Source: Candidatus Kapaibacterium thiocyanatum (GTDB lineage Bacteria; Bacteroidota; Ignavibacteria; Kapaibacteriales; Kapaibacteriaceae). Taken from it: a stretch of 64,000 bases of DNA. Positions 15,483-26,962 of this stretch are shown here, piece by piece (the first letter of the stretch is position 1; every line of letters starts with the position of its first letter). Both the position numbers and the translations under genes were made by a program. Below the pieces are notes generated by a model, which was not told the DNA's origin, ran no database searches, and was given only the letters and a program-made list of their open reading frames with translations. The stretch is taken from positions 62,001 through 126,000 of the forward strand of contig MKVH01000024.1 in the NCBI GenBank assembly GCA_001899175.1. The letters are read 5' to 3'.

Positions 15483-18400
15483 ATGAATGATGTTCAGGAA
15501 ACGTCAATCTTCTCGATGCCGCTCGTGCGGCTGCGCAACCGGATCACCTTCGGAAGCGTGGAGAAGGAGCATTCCTACCAAGATCTTCTTGGCATCCAAC
15601 TGGACGCATACCACGAGTTCCTCCAGGAGAACGTTTCGTCGTCTGAACGCAAGCCTACGGGCCTGCAGATGGCCTTCCAGACGAACTTCCCCATCGAGGA
15701 CAATTCGGGTATCTACGAACTGAGTTTCCTCGAGTACCTGGTCGAAAAGCCCAAGTATACCGAGGAAGAATGCCGCGAACGTGAGTTGACCTATGCGAAG
15801 ACGCTGAAGGCCAAGCTCCGTCTGTCCTCCAAGGCCGATCCGAGCTCCGAAGACTACATCGAAGCCATCGACCAGGAAGTCTACCTTGGCAACATCCCAG
15901 CGATGACGCCGCGCGGTACCTTCATCATCAACGGTGCCGAACGCGTCATCGTTGCGCAGCTCCACCGCTCGCCGGGCGTGTTCTTCGACGATGCCGTTCA
16001 CCCGAACGGTACGAAGATCTTCTCGGCCCGTATCATTCCGTTCAAGGGTTCGTGGGTGGAATTCACCACCGACATCCATGACGTGATGTATGCCTATATC
16101 GACCGGAAGAAGAAGTTCCCCGTGACCACGCTGCTGCGTGCCCTGGGATATTCGAGCGACGAAGAATTGCTCGATCTCTTCGACCTCTCCGGTGAGGTCG
16201 CCGTCGCCGATCTGGATGACGACTACCTCGGCCGCCGCGTAGCGGCCGATGCCATCGACATGTCGACAGGCGAAATCGTGGCCACGCGCGACAACATCCT
16301 GAGCGACGACCTGATCGCCGTGCTCAGGAACTCGGACGTCGAGAGCATCAAACTCTACAAGTACGAGAACTCGAACGACGAACCGATCATCGCCAAGACC
16401 CTCGCCAAGGACACGTCCCGCACGCGCGAAGACGCTCTCGAAAGCATCTACCGCCAGCTCCGCTCCAGCGATCCGCCCGATCTCGATACGGCATGGAGCC
16501 TGCTGGACAAGTTGTTCTTCAACGAGAAGCGCTACGATCTCGGTGTCGTCGGACGCTATCGCATCAACGAGAAGCTTGGTATGGGCATTCCGCTCGACAA
16601 GACGACGTTGACGATCGAAGACATCGTGGCCATCATCCGCTACCTCATCGATCTGCGTGATGGCAAGGTGCCGGTGGATGACATCGACCACCTCGGCAAT
16701 CGCCGTGTCCGTACGGTAGGCGAGCAGCTCACCGCACAATTCAACCTCGGTCTGACGCGTATGGCGCGTACGATCAAGGAACGCCTGAGCGTGCGCGACA
16801 GCGAGAACATCACGCCGAGCGAACTGGTGAACGCCCGTACCATCACGAGCGTCATCAACCAGTTCTTCGGTACGAACCAGCTGTCGCAGTTCATGGACCA
16901 GACGAATCCGCTCTCCGAGCTCACCCACAAGCGCCGTACGTCGGCACTCGGTCCGGGTGGTCTTACGCGTGAGCGGGCAGGCTTCGAAGTCCGTGACGTT
17001 CACTACACCCACTATGGCCGTCTTTGCCCGATCGAGACCCCCGAAGGTCCGAACATCGGTCTCATCTCGTCGCTGGCCATCCATTCGCGCGTGAACAAGT
17101 TCGGCTTCATCGAGACGCCGTACTACAAGGTCGTCAATGGTGTGGTCACGGATACCATCGAACATCTTCCTGCCGAGAAGGAAGAAGGGATGATCATCGT
17201 TCCGGCCTCCACGCCGATGGATGTGAACCGCAAACTCAGCGGCGACCGCGTCAAGGCCCGCGTGAGCGGCGACTTCAAGGTGCTGTCGCCCCTCGAAGTG
17301 AACTACATGGAAGTCACGACGGATCAGATCACGTCGCCGGCCGCCTCGCTGATTCCCTTCCTCGAGCATGACGACGCCAACCGCGCACTCATGGGCTCGA
17401 ACATGCAACGGCAGGGCGTGCCCCTGCTCCGTCCGAAGGCTCCCGTCGTCGGTACCGGTATGGAAGCCCGCGTCGCGCGCGACTCGCGCGCACTCGTCCT
17501 CGCCGAGGACGATGGCGTGGTCGAATACGTATGCGGTGACTACATCCGCGTGCGCTACGACGACAAGCGCTCCGACGACGACAAGCTGGTCTCGTTCGAC
17601 GAAGACCGTGTCAAGACCTATCCGCTGCTCAAGTTCTACCGCACCAACCAGGACACGTGCGTCAACCACCGCCCGGTCGTCTATTATGGCCAGAAGGTGA
17701 AGAAGGGGCAACCCCTCATCGACGGTGCGTCGACGGAAATGGGCGAGCTCGCGCTCGGCCGTAACGTCATGGTCGCCTTCATGCCCTGGCGCGGTTACAA
17801 CTTCGAAGACGCCATCATCATCAGCGAACGCATGGTGGCCGAGGACGTCTTCACGTCCGTCCACATCGAAGAGTACACGCTGCAGGTCCGGGACACCAAG
17901 CGCGGTGAAGAAGAGTTCACGCGTGAAATTCCCAACGTCAGCGAAGAAGCCACGAAGGACCTCGACGATCGCGGTATCGTTCGCATCGGCGCCAAGGTTC
18001 GCGAAGGCGACATCCTCATCGGCAAGATCACGCCGAAGGGCGAAACGGATCCCACGCCGGAAGAGAAGCTGCTCCGCGCCATCTTCGGCGACAAGGCAGG
18101 CGACGTCAAGGATGTGTCCCTCAAGGCGCCTCCAGGACTGAAGGGTACGGTGATCAACACCAAGCTCTTCGCACGCCGCGTGCTCACGAGCGACAGCGAA
18201 TTCCGTCAGGAAGAGAAGAAGCGCCAGGACCTCATCACGAAGCGCGAGCAGCAGACGCTCCGCTCGCTCGATGCCGACTGCGTGGACCGCATGAGCACGC
18301 TGCTCGATGGCGAAACCAGCCTCGGCATCCGCTCGGCGAACGACTCCGTCGTCTATCGCTCCGGCGCCAAGCTCACGAAGAAGGACATCCTCTCCAAGTT

Positions 18401-19307
18401 CGAGGCCGGTACCTTCGTGCCGTCGATGATGGCCTACGACAACGACTGGGTGGCCGACAAGAAGATCATGAAGCTCCTGCACCGTCTGGTGGAGAGCTAC
18501 AATAACCGTCGCAACAACATCATGGCCGATGCGCGCATCGAGCGCAACAAGATCGCCGCAGGCGACGAGTTGCAGCCCGGCATCCTGCAGATGGCCAAGG
18601 TCTACGTCGCCAAGAAACGCAAGCTGCAGGTCGGTGACAAGATGGCCGGTCGCCACGGAAACAAGGGTATCGTGTCCAAGATCGTTCCGCTCGAGGACAT
18701 GCCCTTCCTTCCCGATGGACAGCCCGTCGACATCGTCCTCAACCCGCTCGGCGTACCCTCGCGTATGAATCTCGGCCAGCTCTACGAGACCGCTCTCGGA
18801 TGGGCTGCCGAAAAGCTCGGCGTACACTTCGCCACGCCCATCTTCGATGGTGCATCGTGGGATGAAGTCGGCGACTATCTGGAGAAGGCCGGTCTGCCCC
18901 GCACGGGCAAGACGATTCTGCACGATGGCCGTTCCGGCGAGCCGTTCGAGAACGAGATCACGGTAGGCCAGATCTACATGATGAAGCTGAGCCACCTTGT
19001 GGAAGACAAGATCCACGCTCGCTCCATCGGACCGTACTCCCTCATCACGCAGCAGCCGTTGGGCGGCAAGGCCCAGTTCGGCGGTCAACGTCTCGGGGAA
19101 ATGGAAGTGTGGGCTCTCGAAGCCTACGGTGCTGCACACACGCTGCAGGAAATGATCACGGTGAAGTCCGACGACGTGACGGGCCGTGCCAAGATGTATG
19201 AATCGCTCGTCAAGGGCGAGAACATGCCGGCACCCAATATCCCGGAATCGTTCAACGTACTCGTCCGCGAGCTGCAGGGTCTGTGTCTCGACGTCAAGAT
19301 CGACTAA
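15483..19307 (+). CDS. rpoB: DNA-directed RNA polymerase subunit beta
   Basis: The catalytic beta subunit, 1274 residues, within the Bacteroidota-like range. Visible landmarks are the rifampicin-pocket segment ([20 protein letters not shown] then SALGPGG, about residues 460-490), [14 protein letters not shown] near 770, and [12 protein letters not shown] near 1050. The C-terminal clamp has [21 protein letters not shown], near residue 1200. The resistance-hotspot positions look wild type; one usual Ile reads Thr (THKRRTSAL). The N terminus ([12 protein letters not shown]) is short. rpoC follows after 28 nt. Confidence 0.98.
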   Translation: MNDVQETSIFSMPLVRLRNRITFGSVEKEHSYQDLLGIQLDAYHEFLQENVSSSERKPTGLQMAFQTNFPIEDNSGIYELSFLEYLVEKPKYTEEECRERELTYAKTLKAKLRLSSKADPSSEDYIEAIDQEVYLGNIPAMTPRGTFIINGAERVIVAQLHRSPGVFFDDAVHPNGTKIFSARIIPFKGSWVEFTTDIHDVMYAYIDRKKKFPVTTLLRALGYSSDEELLDLFDLSGEVAVADLDDDYLGRRVAADAIDMSTGEIVATRDNILSDDLIAVLRNSDVESIKLYKYENSNDEPIIAKTLAKDTSRTREDALESIYRQLRSSDPPDLDTAWSLLDKLFFNEKRYDLGVVGRYRINEKLGMGIPLDKTTLTIEDIVAIIRYLIDLRDGKVPVDDIDHLGNRRVRTVGEQLTAQFNLGLTRMARTIKERLSVRDSENITPSELVNARTITSVINQFFGTNQLSQFMDQTNPLSELTHKRRTSALGPGGLTRERAGFEVRDVHYTHYGRLCPIETPEGPNIGLISSLAIHSRVNKFGFIETPYYKVVNGVVTDTIEHLPAEKEEGMIIVPASTPMDVNRKLSGDRVKARVSGDFKVLSPLEVNYMEVTTDQITSPAASLIPFLEHDDANRALMGSNMQRQGVPLLRPKAPVVGTGMEARVARDSRALVLAEDDGVVEYVCGDYIRVRYDDKRSDDDKLVSFDEDRVKTYPLLKFYRTNQDTCVNHRPVVYYGQKVKKGQPLIDGASTEMGELALGRNVMVAFMPWRGYNFEDAIIISERMVAEDVFTSVHIEEYTLQVRDTKRGEEEFTREIPNVSEEATKDLDDRGIVRIGAKVREGDILIGKITPKGETDPTPEEKLLRAIFGDKAGDVKDVSLKAPPGLKGTVINTKLFARRVLTSDSEFRQEEKKRQDLITKREQQTLRSLDADCVDRMSTLLDGETSLGIRSANDSVVYRSGAKLTKKDILSKFEAGTFVPSMMAYDNDWVADKKIMKLLHRLVESYNNRRNNIMADARIERNKIAAGDELQPGILQMAKVYVAKKRKLQVGDKMAGRHGNKGIVSKIVPLEDMPFLPDGQPVDIVLNPLGVPSRMNLGQLYETALGWAAEKLGVHFATPIFDGASWDEVGDYLEKAGLPRTGKTILHDGRSGEPFENEITVGQIYMMKLSHLVEDKIHARSIGPYSLITQQPLGGKAQFGGQRLGEMEVWALEAYGAAHTLQEMITVKSDDVTGRAKMYESLVKGENMPAPNIPESFNVLVRELQGLCLDVKID

Positions 19308-19335
19308 AGAAAAAGAACACGACATCGGAGTTACG

Positions 19336-22300
19336 ATGCAATACCAATTCATCCCGAAGCGCGGGTTCTCGCAGATCACCATCCGCATCTCGTCGCCGGA
19401 CGACATCCTGAACCGTTCGCACGGTGAAGTGACGAAGCCGGAAACGATCAACTACCGGTCTTTCCGACCGGAGAAGGATGGTCTCTTCTGCGAAAAGATC
19501 TTCGGCCCCATTCGCGACTGGGAATGCGCTTGCGGCAAGTACAAGCGCATCCGGTACAAGGGAATCGTCTGTGACCGTTGCGGTGTGGAAGTCACGCAGA
19601 AGAGCGTGCGCCGCGAACGCATGGGTCACATCATGCTGGCCGTGCCCGTCGTCCACATCTGGTTCCTTCGCTCGCTGCCGAGCAAGATCTCCGGTGTTAT
19701 CGGCATGCCTACCAAGGACGTCGAACGGATCGTCTATTACGAATCGTACGTCGTGATCCAGCCCGGTTCCACGGGTCTGCAACCGAAGGACCTGCTCACG
19801 GAAGACCAGTACCTCGAAGTACTGGCCAACCTGCGTCCGGAAGAGCGAAACATGGACGACGACGATCCGCGCAAGTTCATCGCTCTCATCGGTGGCGAAG
19901 CCATCAAGGAGCTGCTGCGCCGCGTCGATCCCGACGAAGATTACTACAGGCTGCGTGAAGCGGTCAAGGAGGACATGTCGCAGCAGAAGAAGGCCGACCT
20001 TCTCAAGCGCCTGCGCATCCTCGACGCATTCCGTTCCGGCGAAGGCAAGGAGCCGAACCGCCCCGAGTGGATGGTGCTCGACATCATCCCGGTCATCCCT
20101 CCGGACCTGCGCCCGCTGGTGCCGCTCGAAGGTGGCCGTTTCGCGACGTCCGACCTCAACGATCTCTATCGCCGCGTCATCATCCGTAACAACCGTCTCA
20201 AGCGCCTGATCGACATCAAGGCGCCCGAAGTGATCCTTCGTAACGAGAAGCGGATGTTGCAGGAGGCTGTCGACGCCCTGTTCGACAACTCCCGCCGCGC
20301 CGTCCGCAGCGAATCGCAACGCGCACTCAAGTCGCTGGCCGACACGCTCAAGGGCAAGACGGGTCGTTTCCGTCAGAACCTGCTCGGTAAGCGCGTCGAC
20401 TATTCGGGTCGTTCCGTCATCGTCGTGGGTCCCGAACTCAAGATCCACGAGTGCGGTCTGCCCAAGGACATGGCCGTTGAGCTCTTCAAGCCGCTCATCA
20501 TCAGGAAGCTGATCGAGCGTGGCCACTGCAAGACCGTCAAGAGTGCCAAGAAGCAGGTGGAAAAGAAGACGACGGAAGTATGGGATATCCTGGACAAGGT
20601 GATCGACGGACACCCGGTTCTCCTGAACCGTGCTCCCACGCTGCACCGTCTCGGCATCCAGGCCTTCCAGCCCCGTCTGATCGAAGGTAAGGCCATCCAG
20701 CTTCACCCGCTCGTGACGACCGCCTTCAACGCCGACTTCGACGGTGACCAGATGGCCGTACACGTGCCGCTGAGCCACGAAGCGCAGCTCGAAGCCCTGC
20801 TCCTCATCCTGTCCAGCCACAACATCATGCACACGCAGAACGGTGAACCGATCGCCGTTCCGTCGCAGGACATGGTTCTCGGCGTCTACTACCTCACGAA
20901 GAAGCGTCGTGGCGCCAAGGGTGAAGGCAAGATCTTCTCCTCGTCCGAAGAAGTCATCATCGCCCATAACACGGGCCGTATCAGCATGCACGCCTCCATC
21001 AAGGTGCGTATCGGCGGACAGCTCGTGGAAACGACGACGGGACGCATCCTGTTCAATCAGATCGTACCGTTCGAACTGGGCTATCTCAACGAAATGCTCG
21101 GCAAGAAGCGTCTGCGTCAGGTCATCGCCCTCTGCTTCCGCAAGGCAGGTCTGGCCAAGACGGTGGAATTCCTCGACAAGCTGAAGGAAGCGGGCTTCCT
21201 CACCGCTACGCGTGGTGGTCTGTCCGTATCCATCGCCGACGTCGTGGTACCGGCCGAAAAGGTCACGATCATCGACAAGGCCCAGAAGGAAGTCGACAAG
21301 ATCGAAGACTACTATCACTCCGGTGTCATCACCGAAGGTGAGCGCTACAACAAGATCATCGATACGTGGTCCACTGCCACCAACCGTGTCGCCGACAAGC
21401 TCTACACCGAGCTGCAGATGCACAAGGACGGCTTCAACACGTTCTGGATGATGATGGACTCGCAGGCACGGGGTTCGAAGGAACAGATCCGTCAGCTTGC
21501 GGGCATGCGTGGTCTCATGGCCAAGCCGCAGAAGACGGCTGCCGCTTCCAGCGCCGAGTTGATCGAGAACCCGATCATCTCGAACTTCAAGGAAGGTCTG
21601 ACCGTTCTCGAATACTTCATCTCCACGCACGGTGCCCGTAAGGGTCTTGCCGATACGGCTCTCAAGACGGCCGATGCCGGCTATCTGACGCGTCGTCTGC
21701 ATGACGTCGCGCAGGATGTCGTGATCGGTGACGATGACTGCGGTACGATCCGTGGCGTCGAAATGCGTGCACTGAAGGATGGCGAAGAAGTGAAGGAGCC
21801 GCTGGGCGAGCGCATTCTCGGCCGCGTGGGACTCACGGACGTCATCGATCCCGTGGACAGCACCGTCCTCGCCCGCAAGGGAGATCTGGTGACGGAAGAG
21901 ATCGCCGACAACATCGAGAAGTCGCACGTCGAAGCCGTCATGATCCGCTCCGTACTCACGTGCGAATCGCGTCGTGGTGTCTGTGCCAAGTGCTATGGCC
22001 GCAACCTCGCTACCGGTCAGATGACCGATACGGGCGAGGCTGTCGGTACCATCGCTTCGCAGTCCATCGGTGAGCCGGGTACACAGCTTACGCTCCGTAC
22101 GTTCCACACCGGTGGTACGGCCTCGCTCTCGCTCTCGCAGAGCGTCGCGACGGCCAAGTTCGACGGTGTCATCCAGTTCGAGAACGTCAAGTTCGTGACG
22201 TACGAAGGCGAAACCGAAGAAGTCAGCGTCGTGGTCAGCCGTTCCGGTGTCATCAGCATCATCGAGCCGGATTCCAATCGCGTTCTCACGAAGTACGACG

Positions 22301-23610
22301 CCATCTACGGTGCCGAACTCAAGGTCCGCGAAGGCCAGGCCGTCAAGAAGGGTGACATGCTGTACGACTGGGACCCCTACAACTCCGTCATCATCACGGA
22401 GAAGTCGGGCCGCGTCCGCTATCGCGACCTCGTGCTCAACCTCACCTACAAGGAAGCCAACGACGAACAGACGGGTCACACGACGAAGATCGTCATCGAC
22501 TCGCGCGATCGTACGAAGAGCCCTGCAATCGAAATCGTCGACGAAGAAGGTAACATCATCCAGTCCTACATCATCCCGACGCGCGCACAGATCGTCGTGG
22601 ATGACGACGAAGTGGTGTCGGTCGGTTCCAAGCTCGTCAAGATGCCGCGCGACCTCGGACGTTTGCGCGACATCACGGGCGGTCTGCCCCGCGTAACGGA
22701 GCTCTTCGAAGCACGTTCGCCGCAGGCTCCCGCGACGGTCACGGAAATCGATGGCATCATCTCGATCGACAAGCCGAAGCGCGGTTCGCGCGTGATCACG
22801 GTGACGTCGCTCGACGGTGAGCTCAAGCGCGACTACAGTGTGCCGATCGGTCGCCACGTCCTCGTACAGGAAGGTGACCTCGTCCGCGCCGGCGATCGTA
22901 TCTCGGAAGGCGCCATCAACCCGCACGACATCCTGCACATCAAGGGTATCAACGAAGTGCAGGCCTACCTGGTGAACGAAATCCAGGAAGTGTATCGCAT
23001 GCAGGGTGTGAAGATCAACGACAAGCACATCGAGATCATCGTCCGCCAGATGCTCCAGAAGGTCCGCATCACGGATGCAGGGGACTCGCAGTTCCTCGAA
23101 GGAGACCAGATCGACCGTATCCGGTTCAACGACGAGAACGAGCACCTCAAGAGCTGCGTCGTCGTGACCGATAAGGGCGACTCCAAGCTCAAGGTCGGCC
23201 AGATCGTCGAGAAGCGGAAGCTCAAGGAACTGAACGACGAGCTGAAGAAGAAGGAGAAGGAAGGCATCAAGAGCCGCAAGGCGGAGCCGGCGATCGGCGA
23301 ACCCCTGCTCCTCGGTATCACGCAGGCATCGTTGACGACGGAATCGTGGCTGTCCGCAGCCTCGTTCCAGGAAACGACGCGCGTACTCGCAGACGCTTCG
23401 GCGGCAGCGAAGGCCGACCGCCTTCAGGGCCTGAAGGAGAACATCATTCTCGGCCAGCTCATCCCTGCAGGTACGGGTCTGCGTACCTATCAGGACCTTA
23501 TCGTCACCAGCGAAGTCGGCAACATCTTCGGTGCGGCCGCCATCATCCCCGAAGTCAAGGAAGAGGAAGTCGCACCCAAACGCGCTCCTCGCCGCAAGAC
23601 CACGGTCTGA
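19336..23610 (+). CDS. rpoC: DNA-directed RNA polymerase subunit beta'
   Basis: The largest polymerase subunit, 1424 residues. The N terminus [19 protein letters not shown] fits Bacteroidota-like homologues. The zinc site 1 cysteines ([20 protein letters not shown]) lie near 60-80, and the active-site Mg motif [12 protein letters not shown] lies near 465. The second zinc cluster ([15 protein letters not shown]) is near 880 and the trigger-loop region near 910-935 ([17 protein letters not shown]). The start at 19336 matches the family; the frame is open earlier only as an overlap inside rpoB. A strong terminator follows the stop. Confidence 0.98.
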   Translation: MQYQFIPKRGFSQITIRISSPDDILNRSHGEVTKPETINYRSFRPEKDGLFCEKIFGPIRDWECACGKYKRIRYKGIVCDRCGVEVTQKSVRRERMGHIMLAVPVVHIWFLRSLPSKISGVIGMPTKDVERIVYYESYVVIQPGSTGLQPKDLLTEDQYLEVLANLRPEERNMDDDDPRKFIALIGGEAIKELLRRVDPDEDYYRLREAVKEDMSQQKKADLLKRLRILDAFRSGEGKEPNRPEWMVLDIIPVIPPDLRPLVPLEGGRFATSDLNDLYRRVIIRNNRLKRLIDIKAPEVILRNEKRMLQEAVDALFDNSRRAVRSESQRALKSLADTLKGKTGRFRQNLLGKRVDYSGRSVIVVGPELKIHECGLPKDMAVELFKPLIIRKLIERGHCKTVKSAKKQVEKKTTEVWDILDKVIDGHPVLLNRAPTLHRLGIQAFQPRLIEGKAIQLHPLVTTAFNADFDGDQMAVHVPLSHEAQLEALLLILSSHNIMHTQNGEPIAVPSQDMVLGVYYLTKKRRGAKGEGKIFSSSEEVIIAHNTGRISMHASIKVRIGGQLVETTTGRILFNQIVPFELGYLNEMLGKKRLRQVIALCFRKAGLAKTVEFLDKLKEAGFLTATRGGLSVSIADVVVPAEKVTIIDKAQKEVDKIEDYYHSGVITEGERYNKIIDTWSTATNRVADKLYTELQMHKDGFNTFWMMMDSQARGSKEQIRQLAGMRGLMAKPQKTAAASSAELIENPIISNFKEGLTVLEYFISTHGARKGLADTALKTADAGYLTRRLHDVAQDVVIGDDDCGTIRGVEMRALKDGEEVKEPLGERILGRVGLTDVIDPVDSTVLARKGDLVTEEIADNIEKSHVEAVMIRSVLTCESRRGVCAKCYGRNLATGQMTDTGEAVGTIASQSIGEPGTQLTLRTFHTGGTASLSLSQSVATAKFDGVIQFENVKFVTYEGETEEVSVVVSRSGVISIIEPDSNRVLTKYDAIYGAELKVREGQAVKKGDMLYDWDPYNSVIITEKSGRVRYRDLVLNLTYKEANDEQTGHTTKIVIDSRDRTKSPAIEIVDEEGNIIQSYIIPTRAQIVVDDDEVVSVGSKLVKMPRDLGRLRDITGGLPRVTELFEARSPQAPATVTEIDGIISIDKPKRGSRVITVTSLDGELKRDYSVPIGRHVLVQEGDLVRAGDRISEGAINPHDILHIKGINEVQAYLVNEIQEVYRMQGVKINDKHIEIIVRQMLQKVRITDAGDSQFLEGDQIDRIRFNDENEHLKSCVVVTDKGDSKLKVGQIVEKRKLKELNDELKKKEKEGIKSRKAEPAIGEPLLLGITQASLTTESWLSAASFQETTRVLADASAAAKADRLQGLKENIILGQLIPAGTGLRTYQDLIVTSEVGNIFGAAAIIPEVKEEEVAPKRAPRRKTTV

Positions 23611-23640
23611 TATGGCCGGGCGTCCTGCCTGAATGTTATG

Positions 23641-23679
23641 AGAGCCCCTGCGTTCCGCGTATGGGGCTCTTTCTTTTTT
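23641..23679 (+). terminator. Intrinsic terminator after rpoC
   Basis: Perfect 8-bp arms AGAGCCCC/GGGGCTCT around a 14-nt loop, followed by TTCTTTTTT. This is a classical intrinsic terminator closing the secE-rpoC operon. Confidence 0.9.
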
Positions 23680-23700
23680 CGATGAATGGAGCGTCATGAC

Positions 23701-24426
23701 ATGAACGGTTTCTATGGTCCCGATCTCGCGATGGTGCATGCCGATGGATACGAATCCACTGCCCGACACGGAGCGCGATACGTCGTTGAAGCTCTCGCAG
23801 CTCGTGGAGTCCGTAACGGGACGATCGTCGACCTGGGTTGCGGCAGCGGCGCTTCATCGCTGATCTTCACCGAGGCGGGATTCGACGTCGTCGGCATCGA
23901 TGTTTCCGCTGCTATGATCGATATCGCGAAAAGTCGCAATCCCGGTGCGACCTTCATCGTCGGCGACATGCACGGAGCGGAACTGCCGCAGGCCGCCGCC
24001 GTCGTATCCTTCAATGAATGCCTCGCCTACGTCATCGAGGAAGGGGATCACGGACCCACCTTGCAGTCCTTGTTCCGGCGGCTGCGCCATGCCCTGGGGC
24101 CGGGCGGTCTGTTCGTCTTCGATATGCTCGACGAAACCCCTCACGCAGGCTCGGATCGCAACGTCCGTTTCGTGGAAACGGAGAACTCGTCCATCGTCGT
24201 CGAAGCCACGCGGAGGGGAAACCTGCTGATGCGGGATATCACGTTGTTCCGGAAGGACGGCGCCTCGTACCGTCGCACACGGGAAACGCACGTGCAGAGA
24301 TTGTACGATCCGGCTTCGATCATCGCGTCGTTGACGAAGGAAGGATTCGCCACGCGTATCGATAGATCGTACGGTGAGCATCCCTTGCGTCCGGGTGGCT
24401 TCATGATGGAATGTACCGTCGACTGA
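23701..24426 (+). CDS. Class I SAM-dependent methyltransferase
   Basis: A 241-residue Rossmann-fold methyltransferase of unknown substrate. Motif I is DLGCGSGASS at about residues 43-52, motif II acidic residue in VVGIDVSAAMI near 65, and FNECLAYVIEEGD near 105 replaces the usual motif IV. LGPGGLFVFDML near 135 is the typical post-I strand. There is no membrane segment or signal. I choose the ATG at 23701, 9 nt after a GGAG; an in-frame ATG at 23686 is also possible but nearly touches the rpoC terminator T-run. It is probably monocistronic. The closest general resemblance is to small-molecule methyltransferases, with no firm assignment. Confidence 0.85.
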   Translation: MNGFYGPDLAMVHADGYESTARHGARYVVEALAARGVRNGTIVDLGCGSGASSLIFTEAGFDVVGIDVSAAMIDIAKSRNPGATFIVGDMHGAELPQAAAVVSFNECLAYVIEEGDHGPTLQSLFRRLRHALGPGGLFVFDMLDETPHAGSDRNVRFVETENSSIVVEATRRGNLLMRDITLFRKDGASYRRTRETHVQRLYDPASIIASLTKEGFATRIDRSYGEHPLRPGGFMMECTVD

Positions 24427-24572
24427 ACATCGTCCGCATGCCGGAACGCGCGCATGGCGTTGGGATGTAGTTTAGGGCGTCGGACAAGAGCGCACCGACA
24501 GGTGCCGGCTTCGTGTCACATTCACACGGCCGTACGCTCGATACGGATCATGAACGTAGCATGGAGTGAACG

Positions 24573-26699
24573 ATGATGGAACGATCGGAAGGGCGGACGT
24601 CGCATCTGCAGGCGATGCTCCATCTATGGCTGTCGCTGGCCGTGTGCATCGTCGTGTCCGATTCCGCACTGTTCGCGCAGCAGCGTCTACCGGTCGGCGA
24701 CGGTGCGTCGGTGGTGACGTCGGCACTGGTTTGGGATGGGCGCACTTATGCCACGTCGGTGAATCAGCTCTATCGTCAGAACGACGCTGGAATCATGGAG
24801 CGCATGACGCAGGCGAACGACGTCGTCGAAGTCCGGCTTTACGACGCGAACGGCGATGCCATCCTTGCCCATATCGTGCGAACGGATGGTTCGCGGAGGA
24901 CCGCCTCCATCGCACTGACGACGGATGGCGTCTCCTGGAATCATGTCATGACCATCGCATCGGGAGAAGCTCCCGTATCGGCCGTCATGACGAACGACGA
25001 GATCGCGGTCGTCACCGTTTCGACGATCGATCCTGCTTTCCAGGCCATCCTGATGACCTATCCGCTGCATGGCGGAGATCGGCGTACGATAACGTTGCCG
25101 CTCTCGGGTCGGAGCGGTGTGAAGGTCCATCGCAAGGCCGCGGGAATCGTGGTCAGCGGCTATGTTTCCGACGATACTCTTGCCGCATTCGGATTGACAG
25201 ACGTGGAACCATACGTCGAGCGGCTGTATCCCGAGGCACGACGCGTCCTCGTCCCGACGGGCGATATCGGTGGTCCGGTCTACTTCCACGGTTCGGGTGA
25301 CACACTTGCCGTCGATGGTCTGCCGTCCCGTTCGCGGATCATCCTGCCCGAAGGGGCATCGGAGATTCCGTACGAACTTTCCCTCGTCGATACGACCATT
25401 CTGATCGAAGCGGCAGGACGATTCCTCGTCAGCACGGACGGTGCGACATGGACGAGAATGGTCAAGCGGCCAGCACGATTCACGGAACAGGGCGATGAAG
25501 CGCTCTATGCCAACGACAGTATCATGCTGTTCTCGCAGCGATCCGTCGGTCTCTGGACCTATCGCCGCGATTCCAATGCCGCCGTGATCGGACCGTCGGG
25601 CATGCAGAGTTCGGCAGGCTTCGTCATGGGTACGGCCGGTGGACACGTACTGCTCGCCAATAGCATCATCGACGGCAGGTATGCACTGGAGATATGGAAG
25701 CCGGACGACGTGGCGGGCAGTCGAGTCGTCATCCATACCGACGCCTACGTGTCGAAGATCTTCAGCACATCTGATGGGGCGTTCATCGGCGATCCTGTCA
25801 ACGGATTGCGGGAAGTGAACATCGAAGGGGCATCCCTCGAATCGAGGGGCCTCGTCGGCCGTACCGTTACGTCCGTCGCCACGAGTGATGGCGTCCGCCT
25901 CGCGGCGGCCGATGGCCGTCTCTACGGACAGCGACCTGCCGTATCGGACGAGTGGGCGCTGGTCGATATCGGGGAGGGTCAGCCGGTCGATATGGTCGTG
26001 CGCAACGACACTGCCTACGTCGTCATGCGTGTCATCGATCACGAAGAGGGGCTGCAGTCCTACGTGCTTGCCGTCGTCGATCTGCGAACGATGGCGGAAT
26101 CGCAGCGTTACATGCTGGTGCGGGATGGTGACGGCCTGGCCTTCCACTGGATGATCGGAACGAAGTCCACGCTCGTCGTCTATCTCGGCGACATGCTGCT
26201 GTCGAGCAGGAACGGTGGTGAGAGCTGGGGAGGCAATCCCACGGACATCGGCTTCGCCGGTGTGCCGGCCGCCGACGGTACGGGATGGTGTGTGCCGTGC
26301 CGGAATGCGATGTCGATCGGTATCTGCGTTTCCGCCGATGCCGAAACGTGGTACGGATATGCGCTGGACATTCCGGACGTCGACAAGGGTATCGCCGTCA
26401 TTTCGGCATCCGGCTACACGGTAGGTACCGTCGATGGTGTCTACGCCGTGGCGGGACCGCTGACGTCGGTGGATGAGTGGCGTCACGAAGGCGGTATCGC
26501 AACGAACGACGATCTGTCGGGTCCTGGTACCGTAACCATCGTCGACGTGCGTGGAAACGTCATTCTGCGCGAGCACCTTTCCGCGATCACGACGGATCAC
26601 GTTGTGGCGATGATGGATGGTCTGGGTGCAGGTCCGTACATATGCGTCGTCGACAATGGTGCGCGGCGTGTGGTGCGGAAGATCGTGAGGTATCGGTGA
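24573..26699 (+). CDS. Secreted Asp-box protein with probable T9SS sorting domain
   Basis: A 708-residue exported protein with no recognised enzyme family. A hydrophobic leader (HLWLSLAVCIVVSDSALFA, about 17-35) is followed by beta-rich sequence. Asp-box/BNR-like motifs such as STDGATWTRM (about 290) and SSRNGGESWGG (about 550) suggest a propeller fold. The last 70 residues (GPGTVTIVDVRGNVIL to the end KIVRYR) resemble a T9SS sorting domain but lack the usual PNP entry, so that call is only probable. The start at 24573 has GGAG 6 nt upstream; a second ATG follows at once. The 146-nt upstream gap holds no strong promoter. Confidence 0.65.
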   Translation: MMERSEGRTSHLQAMLHLWLSLAVCIVVSDSALFAQQRLPVGDGASVVTSALVWDGRTYATSVNQLYRQNDAGIMERMTQANDVVEVRLYDANGDAILAHIVRTDGSRRTASIALTTDGVSWNHVMTIASGEAPVSAVMTNDEIAVVTVSTIDPAFQAILMTYPLHGGDRRTITLPLSGRSGVKVHRKAAGIVVSGYVSDDTLAAFGLTDVEPYVERLYPEARRVLVPTGDIGGPVYFHGSGDTLAVDGLPSRSRIILPEGASEIPYELSLVDTTILIEAAGRFLVSTDGATWTRMVKRPARFTEQGDEALYANDSIMLFSQRSVGLWTYRRDSNAAVIGPSGMQSSAGFVMGTAGGHVLLANSIIDGRYALEIWKPDDVAGSRVVIHTDAYVSKIFSTSDGAFIGDPVNGLREVNIEGASLESRGLVGRTVTSVATSDGVRLAAADGRLYGQRPAVSDEWALVDIGEGQPVDMVVRNDTAYVVMRVIDHEEGLQSYVLAVVDLRTMAESQRYMLVRDGDGLAFHWMIGTKSTLVVYLGDMLLSSRNGGESWGGNPTDIGFAGVPAADGTGWCVPCRNAMSIGICVSADAETWYGYALDIPDVDKGIAVISASGYTVGTVDGVYAVAGPLTSVDEWRHEGGIATNDDLSGPGTVTIVDVRGNVILREHLSAITTDHVVAMMDGLGAGPYICVVDNGARRVVRKIVRYR

Positions 26700-26823
26700 G
26701 TGAAGGCGGGCCGTTCGAGCCGTGCCATGTGACATGGCTGAATGGATCGGATACGCAGTCCCTGGGACGTCGGGTCCCTCCGTGCTTCATCAAGGGAGCC
26801 GTATTACCGTACCGAAATCTGGA

Positions 26824-26831
26824 TATTTTTG
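26824..26831 (+). promoter_or_regulatory. Promoter -7 box upstream of the beta-helix/phosphatase gene
   Basis: TATTTTTG, an exact TAnnTTTG match. No TTG is seen at -33. It would give a 5' leader of about 125 nt that includes a small hairpin (CGGCAC/GTGCCG, 26912-26928). The 26700-26962 gap otherwise shows nothing recognisable. Confidence 0.4.
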
Positions 26832-26962
26832 ATCGGTAACGAAACCGGTCGTTTGCAGTTCCTTGCGTGGCTCATGACAGGCACGATCGGGAGCGTCCTG
26901 GCCATCCTTGTCGGCACGGAAGGTGCCGCTATCATCTTTACAATCTGGATCGGAGAAAACTC

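Noticed and set aside
15504-19451. 1315-codon open frame antisense to rpoB
   Set aside because: The strong GC-ending codon bias avoids TTA, CTA and TCA, so antisense stops are rare. Composition is unnatural (long runs of Arg, His, Asp) and rpoB is certain.
19294-23769. 1491-codon open frame antisense to rpoC
   Set aside because: Same cause; it covers all of rpoC and the terminator and has no family resemblance.
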